Assembly (NCBI GenBank): GCA_023052935.1
Contig: CM041292.1
Span: 138,150,951-138,214,950 of the forward strand
Length of the DNA: 64,000 nt
Origin: Piezodorus guildinii
Taxonomy: Eukaryota > Arthropoda > Insecta > Hemiptera > Pentatomidae
Direction of reading: 5' to 3'
Made by a program: the position numbers and the translations under genes. The notes below the pieces were generated by a model. That model saw only the letters and a program-made list of their open reading frames with translations. It ran no database searches and was not told the origin of the DNA. Below, piece by piece: positions 44,806 through 56,762 of the stretch (position 1 is its first letter; every line of letters starts with the position of its first letter).

Positions 44806-45000
44806 TGTTTGTTTATTTAGGTTTTAAGGCGTAAATCCCTAAGGTCATCAACGCCTAGACACTATATGCATATTCAACCTTTATAAGAAAGAGCTATTAG
44901 GTAATGGGTGATTGAGAGAAAGAAAGAAAAAAAAATAATAATAAAATAAATAAATAAATAATAAATAAATAAATAAAGAAAGAAAGAAAGAAAGAAAAAA
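44806..45000 (+). repeat. Rep-D copy plus GAAA/AAAT microsatellite
   Basis: TTTGTTTGTTTGTTTATTTA, then TTAAGGCGTAAATCCC and AAGGTCATCAACGCCTAGA (reverse of 12560-12625), followed by AAAT and GAAA simple repeats at 44920-45000. Confidence 0.6.
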
Positions 45001-45884
45001 ATATTTTTATGTAAACAATAGTTTAAAAAGCTAATACTAGTAATGCTAACTGACTAGGAATGGTCTTTATAATTTCGATAATAATGACTGCTCCTTAACA
45101 ACATTTTACAATATCGTTTATTTCAGATTGCCTTGCAACGAAGAGTGGGACTCTACTTTTACAAATACATGAATATCCGAAGTTGGAGTACTGTGACGAA
45201 TACGATTATAGTTGTTTATTAGTTTTATAAACAAAGTTCAACTAAGGGTCTATAGAAACTACTAAAAATATTTTTCGCTCATGAAAACTTGCTTCCCTTT
45301 CTATAAAAGCACAAATTTTATTTCTGTGCTAATGATTGATAATTGCATGGAATAGCGGGGAATTGTAGTCGGCTATAACTTTTTCTTCAAGCGACTCCTT
45401 CGAAACAATCCTTTTTTTGTTGTTTTTTTTTTTTGTTTGAGACGGGTTATTAAGGCTAATGAGGTGAAAGTTTTTAATTGATGGAGGTGAGGGAACGCTG
45501 CTGTTAGGGAATGGATTTTATAAAAGTTCCCACTCGGCCGCCCGCCATTTTCCTTCAAAACACTTTCAGTAGGGACCGTGTAAAGTTGCCAAAGCCACTC
45601 TATACTCGACGGAAACTGCTGCTCCTAAAAACAGCCACCAATAATGGACAAAGTTTCCAATTTTATGTTTAACTATTTACGTCAATAACTGAAACAAAAG
45701 TGTTAGGTTGGGGAAATTTATGGCGAGGTATTTATTTTACTATATCAATAGAATTGATGCTTTTTAACTTTGATGGAATCTCAAGTTGATATGTGAAAGT
45801 CTTATATCATACGGATATATTTGCTTATTTTATTAAAGTGAATACTTTATCCTGCGACTAATGTCGATATTTTGGCGGCCTTAA
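45001..45884. other. Non-coding stretch
   Basis: The block 45480-45620 is less AT-rich but holds no domain; the frame at 45373-45558 on the minus strand is low-complexity Lys-rich. Nothing supported. Confidence 0.4.
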
Positions 45885-46155
45885 TTTTAGTCCTTCAACG
45901 TGACCACAGTACAGCCCATAAAGGGTCTTGGGCTCAGTACAAATATAGATTCGTACTGTTTCACAGCCAAAGGCCGTGCAAGGAGCTGATTAGGCCTAAA
46001 TCACGCCCTAAATCCACTTTATAGAGGCTGGTTGTACCCCACCGGAGGGTATCTTTACCCCGGCTGAAATAACAGAATAAATAAATAACAGAACGGGATT
46101 CGAACCTGGGACCAGGAGAACAGTAATCTAATGCTCTATCCTCTAGGCAACCCCT
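45885..46155 (-). mobile_element. tRNA-derived SINE (SINE-2)
   Basis: The reverse complement starts GGGTTGCCTAGAGGATAGAG (A-box region) and has CCCAGGTTCGAATCCCGTTC (B box) about 35 nt later. A non-tRNA body follows: CAGCCGGGGTAAAGATACCC, GGGTACAACCAGCC, ATTTAGGGCGTGATTTAGG and TACGAATCTATATTTGTACT. The acceptor arm does not pair, so this is a SINE head and not a working tRNA gene. A fragment recurs at 59735-59800. Confidence 0.75.
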
Positions 46156-46699
46156 CTCCTCGACTGCTAAAAAGAATTTCCGTTTAGTGAGTGTTTATTT
46201 AAATTATTATTTAATCTAATAAATGATATTTATATTTATTGATTGTTTCGTTATTTGTTTAAAGGCGATTCATTTTGTGACAGCACCCCAATTACCTAGA
46301 ATAATTCATTCTCCTGTCAGCGACTCTTCCATAATCATAAGATAATAAATAGTAATCAAAGATTAGACTTCAGACCCAAAATTATAAAGATTGGAAAATG
46401 CCATGAAAATATTATTATTTGCTATGTGTAAAATATTTGTACTAAATGTGCCGAAAATATGTCGGGCATGAAGTGTCATAAAACATTTCTTTGCTTCAAT
46501 TTATTAAACAATGTTAGTTATAGTATTAAGGATCTCCCTTTCTGCTTTAATTTTCTAATAAAATCGTTCTAATTATAATTATAATTACAATTATAATTAT
46601 AAATTAAATTCGTTCGTTCTTTACCAATGGAAATTGTAAAAATCTTAATGAATAAACTTGAAATACTTTATTTTGCAGTATTCGTTAATTCTTGGATTC
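46156..46699. other. AT-rich non-coding stretch
   Basis: Contains a short (TTATAA)-type run at 46573-46605. Nothing else recognised. Confidence 0.4.
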
Positions 46700-46930
46700 G
46701 GAGTAGCAATGTTTAGGGAAAAGGGTCACTTGGCCCCTGGTCCTGAAAGGTGTCGGTTCAACTCACACTAGGGTCAGTGATAATTATTTCGTAGCAATTT
46801 ACCCGAAGTGAATGTTGACACTGCCTGATTAGGAGCGAGCCGCAACCTCTAGTTAGCCGTCAGTGTTGGCCAAAAAGGACCAAAAGCTCTCTTGCCCGAC
46901 ACTTGCCACACCAATTACGGTACTGATACT
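46700..46930 (+). repeat. Candidate SINE-3
   Basis: GGTGTCGGTTCAACTCACAC at 46750-46769 resembles a pol III B box, followed by a GC-richer body (GCCTGATTAGGAGCGAGCCG, TTGCCCGACACTTGCC). No second copy in the window and no TSD seen, so the call is tentative. Confidence 0.35.
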
Positions 46931-47129
46931 GGGATAGTAAATTTTTAGTGTTTGATATTTAACTAAAGCATTCTTTATTAGAACGTAAAATACAGATGTT
47001 TTTTCAGAACGTTTTCTGCAATTTTTTTGGGATAAAAGACCACAGACTTAAAAAAAAGGTTGAAAAGTACCTTGTATTCTATTTCGAATCAAATCCGGTA
47101 AAAAAATGTTTTGAGATATAGTCTACAAT
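46931..47129. other. Short spacer
   Basis: Nothing recognised. Confidence 0.4.
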
Positions 47130-47400
47130 TAATTTCACTTGCCTATTTATAAAATATATAGTTAGGGGAAGTAATGTGATCTTGAATGTTTTTTTATATT
47201 CAACTTTCACCAGAAATGTTCGTTTTATGGTCCCTTAAATCCAAATGACTAAGTTCTGCAAAATGGTTTGTATGCGTGGTAAGTCTATCTGGATAATAGT
47301 CATTTTTATAAAGCTGGAATTTCATATTTTACGAGCGTATATGCTTGAGATGTTACTGCAATATCTATTTCCCTATCACTTTCGAATAAATTCATCTCTT
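47130..47400 (+). repeat. Rep-A copy, degraded left part
   Basis: TTTCACTTGCCTATTTATAA, then AATATATAGTTAGGGGAAGT, ATGTGATCTTGAATG, CGTTTTATGGTCCC, CCAAATGACTAAG and GGTTTGTATGCGTGGTAAGT. The right half is gone. The short frame 47245-47448 is a by-product. Confidence 0.7.
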
Positions 47401-48056
47401 GGTCATTTAATGTTTTATTTCAACCGATCCCTTTCCATCCCTTCCTAAAGTAGCGCCTTTTATACCTCAACGCGATCACGTCCTGAAACGATCAGTAATA
47501 CTCGGGAAAAAAAAAACATATAAAAATTCACTCACATAAAGGGAGGAATAAATAAGGTAGAAAGCCGAAGGGGTGAAATAACATATGGCTGCCAGGGGTG
47601 GTTTATCTGCTTTCCGGGGGAGCTATGGAATTCGCTATGAATTGCAACCGAATCTATAAAAGGAAGAGGATATGAGGCACGTAAAAGGAACTTGACGTTT
47701 CTGGATTTGGAGAAAATAGATAAACACGGGGTCTGGATTATTACTGCTGTTGGACCATTGCCAGCATAATACTTTTCCTATTGTTCCCTCTCGCAATTAA
47801 AAAAGGTAACATACATTTTACGGTAACTTCAGTAAAACCCGCATTCGTATATGTGGCCTTCCTCCATTTGACATGTTTTTTTTTGCTGTTTTGACTAAAC
47901 TTGATCTTGGTACAAAATCAATTGTTTGGGATATTTTTAGTTTCAGTATCTTAAATTTCAATTTTATTTTATTTTGAGTAATCCTTTTAACGAATTCTCA
48001 ATTAAAATATATATAGGCCTCTCTTAGTTAAACGTTGCTATACACTTAAATTACCT
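47401..48056. other. Non-coding stretch
   Basis: No gene or repeat family recognised. Confidence 0.4.
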
Positions 48057-49105
48057 TTTTTTTTAAAAATTAATTTATTGAAATTTACAACTGTATGTTC
48101 ATACATCAAGTAAATATGCTACAATGATAATACAAATGAAAAAAACATGAAGAGAAACTGCTCATTGGCAGCACTCTAGTAGTGAATCTACACAAGAAGG
48201 TCTCGAGGCCATCTTCTTTTCAGACGCCTCGACGGATTGTCAGGAATTGAAGTGGAAGCAAGGATTGAAACTAGTGGATTAGAGTGGGAGTGGAGTTTTT
48301 CATGGAAGGAGTGATACCTGCTACAGGCCAAATCAGCAACATATGGAACATTAAGATCTTTGTGGATGGTTTTGTTGGTGACAAAGTGAGGAGCGTTAAG
48401 GATTTTGGATTGTAAGGATTGGATACGGTAAGAGTTTGATGGTTTAGTAGAGCCCCAAAGCTCAACTCCGTAAATCCAGATAGGCCTGATGATTGTCATG
48501 TAAATTAGTCTTTTGTAGTAAAGAGAAAGGTTAGAGCGTCTGTCAATTAAATGTTGAAGTAACCGAAATCGGCGAGCAGTTTCTTGTCTTTTCAGTCTTG
48601 TATGCAGATTCTATGTAAGACGTTTGTCAAGCAGGAGACCTAAATAACGGATCTGTTCAACAGGGACAAGCGGAATATCATTAAAGGACACTGTTGGGCA
48701 GGATGTCATAGGTTTACGACGAAGGGTAAAGGTAATCTGGTGAGATTTATTGGAGTTGATTTTAATTCACCAATTCTGACACCATACCTCAAGGTCTCTG
48801 ATGGGAGACCCAATACTTCTGTGGGATTGGAGGTTTTGAGAGGCAATACTAGGATCGTTATTAACTGATAGCACGCAAGTGTCATCGACATAGGTAGAAA
48901 GGAATGTGTTAGGATGGGTTGGGATATCAGCTGTATAGACTGTGTAGAAAATGCTGCATTGAGAAACACCAGCAGACTGAGTAAAAGTGGATGAATAGGA
49001 ACTATTATGGTTGATTTTAAAGGTTCTATCAGAGAGGTAGGACTGGAGGATAAGGAAGTATGTTGGATGGAGAAATTTACGGATTTTGTACAGCGGTCCG
49101 GGTTC
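48057..49105 (-). pseudogene. Jockey-B ORF2 3' half and 3' UTR
   Basis: Minus strand, in order with frame shifts: SYLSDRTFKINHNSS, AGVSQCSIFYTVYTADIPTH, STYVDDTCVLSVNNDPS (YVDD catalytic box), RYLGLLLDKRLT, QHLIDRRSNLSLYYK, RPIWIYGVELWGSTKPSN, QSLQSKILNAPHFVTN and PSRRLKRRWPRDLLV stop at about 48190. The T-run at 48057-48064 is the reversed tail. This is the best-preserved Jockey-B piece and shows that it differs from Jockey-A (YVDD against FADD). Frameshifts prevent function. It lies head to head with the plus-strand Jockey-B copy at 49135. Confidence 0.9.
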
Positions 49106-49134
49106 CTTAAATTACCTATGAGTTCTTCTTGTGG

Positions 49135-50620
49135 CGAACAATATGTAGTCCATTCTGGACGTAGAACGGGCCTTTGACTGAGTTCGGCACCCGCAATCCT
49201 TTACAAACTATTCCATTCCTCATAGTGGATATACTTAGTTCACCGTTGAGAATTACTAAAAGGAAGAAACTACTCAATTGTTTCATTCACTGGACTAATC
49301 CCTTCCCACACATTTTCTCACGATTCCTCACTAATAGATCCTTCAAAATAAATTACCATAGTTCCAACTCCTCCCTTTTTCAATAATGAACCTTTGCAAT
49401 CGACCAAAAAAAAAATTATTCCTCTTTAAAATTTGAGAGCTTACGTTCCAAGATGCGTAGAACCCGAATAACGAATAAAAAAATCCGTTTCTCTTAATAA
49501 TAAATAAATAAATGACAAAAATTATGATGATCGAGAAAAATTTGTATAGAGTTTTAGAATCAGTAAAGCGCGATAAACAAGAAAAACATAAATAAAAAAG
49601 GAAAAAAAGAAATCTTGCCCTTATATGGTATACGCCCATAACTCAGATATTTTTTATATTTGTCCTAATTGATAAATAATAAAATTTTAGAGAATTAAAT
49701 TTCCTTCAATATGTAAAGAATCATAGAAAATTAACAGAGATGATATGGAATTTACCTTCGAATTACATATCGATTTTCATATTACATAATTGCCTATCTA
49801 CAGATATATAAATAGTTACACAGTAATGGTGTGATTTGGAATTAATAAACTATTGTGTACTAATTTGCATGGTTTTCTCAATCTGCTGGTGTTTCTCAAC
49901 GCAGAATCCTTGAACCCATTCTTTTCAGTTTAAACAGCTATCATCCTAACATTCGGTTCTACCCATGTTGATGGCACTTGTGTGTTATCAGTAAATAACG
50001 ACCCATTTATTGCATCCCACGCTCTTCAATCCGACATCAGAGACCTTGTGGTAAGGTGTCAGAAATAAAAATTAATACAAATCCCACCAAATTCCCCTTA
50101 CCTTTCATCATAAGCCTATGACTTCCTGCCCTACACTGTCCTTTCATAACACTCCGCTTGTCCCTGTTAAATAAATCCGATACCTAGGACTCCATCTCGA
50201 CAAAGGTCTTACTTGGAATCCTCATACAGGACAAAAACGAAAAGACACTGCCTAATTTTTTCGACTACTTCATCCCTTACTAGACAAACGCTCTAACCTT
50301 TCACTTTACTACAAAACCCTAATTTTCGACAATCATAAGGCTGATATGGATTTACGGAGTAGAGCGACAGGGCTCTAATAAACCATCGAATTCTTTTTGA
50401 ATCCAAAAGCCTTTGGAAAATCCTCAACACTTTGTCACAAATAAACCCATCCATAAAGACCCTCCAAGGCGTCAAACAAGTAGGAGTCCCCGAGACCTAG
50501 TTTAGAATATTTTTAGAGTTAATGCCATTTCATATCATTTAACTATATTTCCATCACATTTACTTGATGTATTTCTTAATACAGTTGTAAATATCAATAA
50601 ATATTTTTAAGTAAAAAAAA
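49135..50620 (+). pseudogene. Jockey-B ORF2 copy on the plus strand, interrupted by Rep-C
   Basis: 49135-49390 encodes the palm (LDVERAFD, HPQ, LLYKLFHS, FLTNRSFKINYHSSNSS in mixed frames). The coding sequence resumes at 49880 with SAGVSQRRILEPILF, a degraded DD box, RYLGLHLDKGLTWNPHT, LLDKRSNLSLYYKTLIFD and a decayed C-terminus to about 50500, then a 3' UTR and A-rich tail. The joint between TTTTTCAAT (49378) and TTTTCTCAAT (49873) frames the Rep-C insertion. Confidence 0.82.
49384..49877 (+). repeat. Rep-C inserted in Jockey-B
   Basis: Shares AATGAACCTTT, CAATCGA, AAGATGCGTAG...CCCGAATAACG and ATTAATAAACTATTGTGTA with 58065-58420, and the last block with 8600-9054. The gap it makes in the Jockey-B coding sequence places both borders to within about 10 bp. 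An imperfect 8-10-nt repeat (TTTTTCAAT / TTTTCTCAAT) at the borders may be its target duplication. No ORF; class unknown. Confidence 0.6.
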
Positions 50621-51644
50621 GAGAAGACAACTTTCAACTGAGTATACCTCAAGTATCTTGTCATAGGCTGTATATATCAATGTCGGAATCAATATTTATT
50701 AGCAGAAAGACTCGTTTAAAACTTAAATCCCTCCCTCAAAAGTTCAGATATTTGGTTTTTTTTTACATACTTAGATGTAAAGTGGATTGTTTACTTTTAA
50801 TGACTCAAGCGTACGCCGCAGTACTCTAAACCATAGATACATGGCTATAACATTAATATCGTACATCTTAGTTGTATTTTAAACAGGAGTTATACACTAT
50901 TGTTATATTTTTTTTCTGTTTCTAATTTCTTTAGAAACAATGTAAATAATAGTACAAAGGTGTAAAATTCTCTATGGAAAAAATCTTCATATATTTACAA
51001 AACATAGATACTTTTTTTTCAAAATATTTTCCAAGCCACCTAGCTCAAAAAAGGTATATAAAGGTAGTTATTTAAAAAAATATATAGCTTTTGCGGAAAA
51101 ACGTATTGATAACTTAAATGATATAGATTATAATGGAGTACTTCAGAAGAGTTTCTCTGGAAATAATAGAAGTAGCTGTTGATCAATACGGTTTTGTCTA
51201 TAAAATCTATGTCGCCAGGATAATAAACTAATTAATATTGTTTATTATTAGGGTAATATTTTAAATTCATTTTATATGAGATGAGAGTTTAAACTAAACA
51301 GTAATTCAATTCCAAACACTGATCAGGACCCTAAGCGAATATCCATGTATTAATATCGAAGCTCCATGCTCCCCGCTCTCGTGTCAGGCTCAATTACAGT
51401 ATGATTTATTAACCTGTCATTTGCACATTTTCGAATTTGACTAGACATTTTTATGATATTACATTTTATCCTTCAAGAGATAAATAAACTTTCTATACTG
51501 AAATTGTGAAGATTATATTATGATTGTTAAAATAAAAAAATATGATATTAATTTATTCCGAAGCATTGATTAATAAAACGGTTCTTAATTCTTCCACAAT
51601 TTTATTTTTAATCTACGTTTCGGTGGTTTTCCCTTTCTTCAGGA
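50621..51644. other. AT-rich non-coding stretch
   Basis: No gene or family recognised. Confidence 0.4.
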
Positions 51645-51912
51645 CCCACCACAATATAGAATAGAATAGAAACTAAATTTTATTCTGGGACTGTGTCCCT
51701 TGAGAATAATAAATTTGTACAGTTTAAATGATAAAAATGTCTGGCCAACAGACAAAATGAACATAATTAACTGATATTTACAATTATGGATAAATATATA
51801 CATAATATAAAATAAGATAAACAGATAAAATAAAATAATTAAAATAAAAACAATCCTCAGAAAATAATTGTATTGAACAAAATGAAAAATAAATGAGTTT
51901 AAATATAAAACA

Positions 51913-53683
51913 CTATACTGGGTAGATCTGCACGAAATCAATGTACGATCAATGTTCAGTTGTGCCATCACCTGACACACACTTCACACTTGTGGACAAT
52001 TAAAGAGGGAGTTGGCGACCTTCCGTTCCCAATCCTTTAGGTCCTTCCTTTCTTCTCTCTCGGCTCGTGACAATTCCCTGTGGAATGTCACCAAGAAAAT
52101 GCTAAAATCCCATCATATTTCCCATCCCCTCCGTCGCAGTAATGGTTCCTGGGCTGCGTCTGATGAATCTCATCCAAACCACACTACAGTAGTAGAAGAG
52201 TTCCTTTGGTCTCCAATCCCGCTTTCATTACCTCCTAAAGCAGTTAATCCCTCTGAAGTCAAATATGTTCTCCGAAAACTTACACTCCGTAAATCTCCTG
52301 GATACGATCTCCTCACTCCTCAGATAATCAGACAGCTTCCATCTAAAGCCATTATATTCCTTACCTATATTTACAACTACATTTTACGCACAACCCATTT
52401 TCCTATCTTATGGAAACATTCCACTATAATCCTCTTCCAAAAATCAGGTAAACCTCCTAACGCTACGACATCATATAGACCAATTAGCCTACTCCCAATT
52501 CTTTCAAAAATCTTTGAAAAAATCCTCCTCAAACGAATATTACCTTTATTAGAATATCATACTTCTCCTTCTCATCAGTTTGGATTCCGTTCCCAACATT
52601 CAACTGTTCAGCAAGGGCTCCGAGTTGTTGACCACATTTCCTCTGCCCTTGAGAACAAGGAGTACTGCTCGGGTGCATTTCTGGACATAACGCAAGCATT
52701 TGACCGGGTGTGGCACCCGAGATTACTCTTCAAGCTCAAAAACCATTTACCCCAATCCTTATACCTAGTCCTCCGATTCTATCTATCAAACCGCTCCTTC
52801 CGAGTTCGCTGTGGTGCAGAATATTCCAATTATTATCCAGTCGAATCCGGTGTTCCTCAAGGCAGCGTCCTTGGTCCTAGCCTCTACAATATATACTCGG
52901 CTGATAATCCCTGTTTGCCCTAATACCTTTCTTGCAACATACGCTGATGATACAGCCATCCTATCCTCTCACTTAGATCCCGATATTGCACCCACAGGCC
53001 TCAAACTATCCATAGAAAACAAACTGCTAATATACAAGACAGTACTGAAACCTATCTGGACCTACAAACTTGAACTGTGGGGGACCGCTAAATTTTCTAA
53101 CATCAAACGCATTCAATCCTTCCAATCCAAAGTCCTCAAAACCATAGTCAATGCTCCTTATTATGTCACCAACCTTACCTTACACCGCGACCTATTTATT
53201 CCATTTATTTTAGACCTTATACCATCAAAATTCTCTAAATTCCAGCTCCACACATCCTTATCACCCCCCTAGAAGGTTGAAACGGCAATGGCCTTGAGAC
53301 CTCTTGTAACATGTTTATTGGAGTTCTAGCATTGGCTAGATTCTCCACTCACGTGCTGTATTCTTGAGGGTTGTATATAGGTATGAGTCACTTTTGTATA
53401 TTTTTTAATTGATTTTATTTTGTATAATATTTTTATTGATATTGTTTTGTATAATATTTGTATTGATTTTTTTGTATAATATTTTTAATGATTTTCTTTT
53501 GTATAATATTTTTATTGATTTTGTTTTTTATATATGCATATTGTATTATTATTATATAAATTTATTGTTTTGTATATATCGTGTGAATGTAGTATGAATG
53601 TTGTACTTTATCACTATTTAAAATGTCCTAAATCGGACTGATTATAATATTACCTAATAAAGAACTGTTTCTCTCTCTCTCTC
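51913..53683 (+). mobile_element. Jockey-A copy, 5'-truncated and internally deleted
   Basis: Flanked by the 12-nt repeat AAATATAAAACA (51901-51912 and 53684-53695). Similarity to ORF2 starts only at about 51991; the 78 nt in front match neither the element nor the target. The 3' end reads CCTAATAAAGAACTG followed by TTTCTCTCTCTCTCTC instead of poly(A). Dead, but a useful third copy for reconstructing family history. Confidence 0.85.
51991..53290 (+). pseudogene. Jockey-A ORF2 remnant (RT part)
   Basis: Begins upstream of the RT palm: GDQLKRELATFRSQSF equivalent, then NSLWNVTKKMLKSHHISHP. An in-frame deletion of about 60-70 bp follows the WAASDE codons near 52168. RT motifs YRPISLLPILSKIFEKI, HQFGFRSQHSTVQQGLR, SGAFLDITQAFDRVWHP and ESGVPQGSVLGP are clear. 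A frameshift near 52905 leads to a second frame with YADDTAILSS, and a deletion of about 290 bp then jumps to ENKLLIYKTVLKPIWTY. The catalytic box reads YADD here, FADD in the other two copies. Confidence 0.9.
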
Positions 53684-54429
53684 AAATATAAAACAAAAAG
53701 AAGAAAATAAATAAATAAATATTTACATTATTCTGAAACTTAGTCTTATAAGGTAACAAAAGCTTTACTGTAATAAAGAATCTTTAATTGGCTAAGAATT
53801 AATGAAAAATAAATAAATTAAAACATAAGTGAAAATAATATAACACAAAAATAAGAAACAAATTTTTCTAATGATAATATAAAAAATACTGTAAGGATTA
53901 AAATAAAAGAAGTATTCAAGATAAAAAAAGTTAAAAAATCATAAATAAATACTTGTAGAAATAAAAAATAGTAAGAATATTGAATACAATTTTATTAAAA
54001 ATAATTACATTCTCAGGCAGCGTCATTTTGTGATGCTAAAGGTACTGAATGAGAAGGTATTTAAATGTGGAATGGGAGGGAGCAGGACAGATGTCTGATG
54101 GGAGGGAGTTCCAGAAACTTGTCGATCGGGCCAGAAAAGAGTATTCATATTTTTTTGTTCTGTGGGAAGGGATATAAAGGTTGGACATACGGGATCTCGT
54201 TTCTATTGGATGAATTGTGGATTTGAACTGCAGAAGATTTTAGATATCGGAAGGATGTTGGGAGTTGATGGTTTGGTATAGGAAAGATCCAAGGAAACAT
54301 TGCCTACAAGTGTGGGAAAAAAGCCAATTTGATTCAATCTAAAAATGGGATACATGAGACCGCCTCGATGTGCCATAAACGAATTTTAAAGAACAATTCA
54401 TAATCTGATTCAACCTCTTCCCTAGCATC

Positions 54430-54600
54430 ATCGAGATGAAACATGTGTTCTATTAAATAATCTATTATATTATTATCTACGACAAGTTTATTTTATCGGC
54501 TTTTCCTTACTCTCCGTTAACTTTTATAAGATTATATTTTTTTCTAAAATCTTTAGTATTCCAACGGTAAATAACAGTTCTTAAGTTCAACAAATAAAAA
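54430..54600 (-). repeat. Rep-A fragment, right-centre part
   Basis: Contains GAAACATGTGTTCTATTAAA, CGGCTTTTCCTTACTCTCCG, TTTAGTATTCCAACGGTAAA and TAACAGTTCTTAAGTTCAA in family order. Confidence 0.75.
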
Positions 54601-55371
54601 TTAAGGAAGAAAGAAAATAAGAGGATTAACTGACCCTTTTCTCCATAAACGGGTGGGAAAATAAACAGGTAGAGGATTAACTTGATAACATACAACACAA
54701 AGTAATCTGGGACAAAGGAATTCCTATTTTTATCTCTTATGTAATAATAATATAAATATTTGTAAGTGATCCGTTAATTTTGTCCGGCAGTTTAGGTAAT
54801 TGAAAGTAATAAGTTTACGATTAAAATATAATAATAAAAAGTAACTTTACCATACTATATAACTTTGCATATGCTATATTGCGAGAGCAGATACTAGATT
54901 TTATATCTTGTGAAATAGAAAAGTTTATATGTCCCATTGTCCGATTTTATAATTAATTTTATTGCCTTTTCATTTCATTAAATGTTTTCGTCTTATTTAT
55001 ATATTCAGTACATTTTTTAATTTTTAATAAATGAGTGCTAATTCATTGGAATGGAAGATACTGGCGTGTTACTGTTGACACGAAACTTAGATGGGAGGTA
55101 ATACAAACAACGTCCAAATGAACATATGAAACTTTTGACTAACGACTAAGGCGAGAGGTCAAAACTTAAAAACATACAGGCTGCCTCATAAATGTCTCGT
55201 CAAAGTGTGAGACCAGTTTATAGATTTTAGGTGAAACAAAAAAGAATCAGTATGACCCATAGTCCGATTCTCAACGGGGAGGGAGGGAATTTAATTTGGG
55301 TGTTTTGCCGTTTTCCGTGATTTTCTTCATAAAACTCAAATATATTTATTTGATGCGCATAGAAAAAAAAC
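54601..55371. other. AT-rich non-coding stretch
   Basis: No gene or family recognised; the minus frame at 54507-54698 is hydrophobic by composition only. Confidence 0.4.
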
Positions 55372-56215
55372 CTGGTGCGCGCAACACACGACTTTCACTT
55401 AACTCTGTTGTTAAAATCAAGTTTAGAATTTTCAAATACATTTAAAGACTCAAATAAATTTTTAACGAATTAATTATTTTTAATTTTAATAGAAACATGT
55501 GTTTTATTAAATAATATATTTTGATCAACAACAATCAGTTAGTTTTATCGGCTTTTCATCACTCTCCATTAACCTTTAAAATTCCGTTAATTAGAAAATA
55601 TTTGTTCTAAAATCTTTAGCTATCCAACCGTATATTGTACATCTATATTACTATTCTTGTGTTCTAAAACACAAAAATTGCCTAAAAAAATATGTCTGCA
55701 CTTTTCTCCTTTAGTTTTTTATCAAATTCGCTCAACTTGCATATTTACCTGTTATTTATCAATACTAATGATGATGTTCCAATTTTTTTTTAAATCCATA
55801 AAATTAAACGTACTTTAGAGGAAGAAAATGTAAAACATCGGCATTTAAGCCCTGTCAGACTATTTCAATCAGAATAAAACCTACATGATGGTAAAGCCCA
55901 TTTAATTTTACATCGACATAGCGAGTTTAATCAAAATCGTTAGAGCTGCTTTGAGAAAATCGTAAAAAGGTGCAAAATGCATGATATATAGTGGCTCTTC
56001 AGGTAAGCTGACTTTGACGAAAAATATTTTGCAACATCTCAGGAGTATAGTTGTTTTAAATATGAAATTTCAGTTTCATAGTACTTTCCGTTTACGTGCG
56101 GGAGTTACCACACACACACACACACACACACCTTTTTGCAGGACTTGGTTATTTGGACTCAAGAGACCTTAAAACGTGTATTTCTGTTGAAAACTATAAT
56201 TCGAAAATAAGAAAT
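55372..56215 (-). repeat. Rep-A copy, nearly complete
   Basis: Right end first (on +): CTGGTGCGCGCAACACACGA, CTTTCACTTAACTC. Then all blocks to ACCACACACACACACACACA, GGACTTGGTTATTTGGAC and GTTGAAAACTATAATTCG. The final left end with its palindrome is missing. Confidence 0.87.
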
Positions 56216-56762
56216 TATGTGTCGTACATCATGCAGAAAATTAAATTTTAATATTTCTAAGAGTATTCAGATGTTTCATTGAGCTATCACACTTCTATCG
56301 TTGGTTCTAGATTTCGGAGGTCAGAAAAAAACCTTCATTTAATTAGCTTTAAAATAGTGCAAAACCTATCTTCATAGGCCAATCAAGGATGGCAGGAGGT
56401 AAGAATTAAAAAAAATAACAACACCACCCGTAAGAAAATTCGTGTTTTATATTTGTCTCATAAATGTATGTTTTATTTAATTTAGTTTAAATGACCTCAA
56501 GAAAAACCAAAAAGTTCATATGACCCATAATCGTTAACCTAATCTTTGTGTCAAATATTTTCAACAGTAGGTAGGAAAAATCATTCTAACGAATATTTAT
56601 TAAAAATTAAAAAGCCTACTAAACATATAAATAAGACGAAAAATTTTAATGAATCAAAAGGGCCTAAAAATAATCATAAAATTAAGCGATCTATGTGTAT
56701 GAATAAAATTAAACAGAAAAAGAATAAATGACCCTCCAGCTCCTCTGATTGTGAAATAATTT
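56216..56762. other. AT-rich non-coding stretch between inverted Rep-A copies
   Basis: Separates a minus and a plus Rep-A, left ends facing. The frame at 56546-56731 is Lys/Asn-rich and not credible. Confidence 0.5.

Larger units (their letters stand above)
51645..54420 (-). mobile_element. LINE-F copy split by a Jockey-A insertion
   Basis: The 3' UTR part at 51645-51912 matches 25660-25900 (GTCTGGCCAACAGACAAAAT). The rest is at 53684-54420, where the minus strand reads SFLARSTSFWNSLPSD, ICPAPSHSTFKYLLIQYL stop: the conserved end of a CR1/Jockey-group ORF2. The interrupting Jockey-A and its 12-nt duplication separate the halves. Confidence 0.75.

Noticed and set aside
46050..46155. tRNA gene on the minus strand
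   Set aside because: A and B boxes are present but the acceptor stem does not pair and a SINE body follows; called SINE-2.
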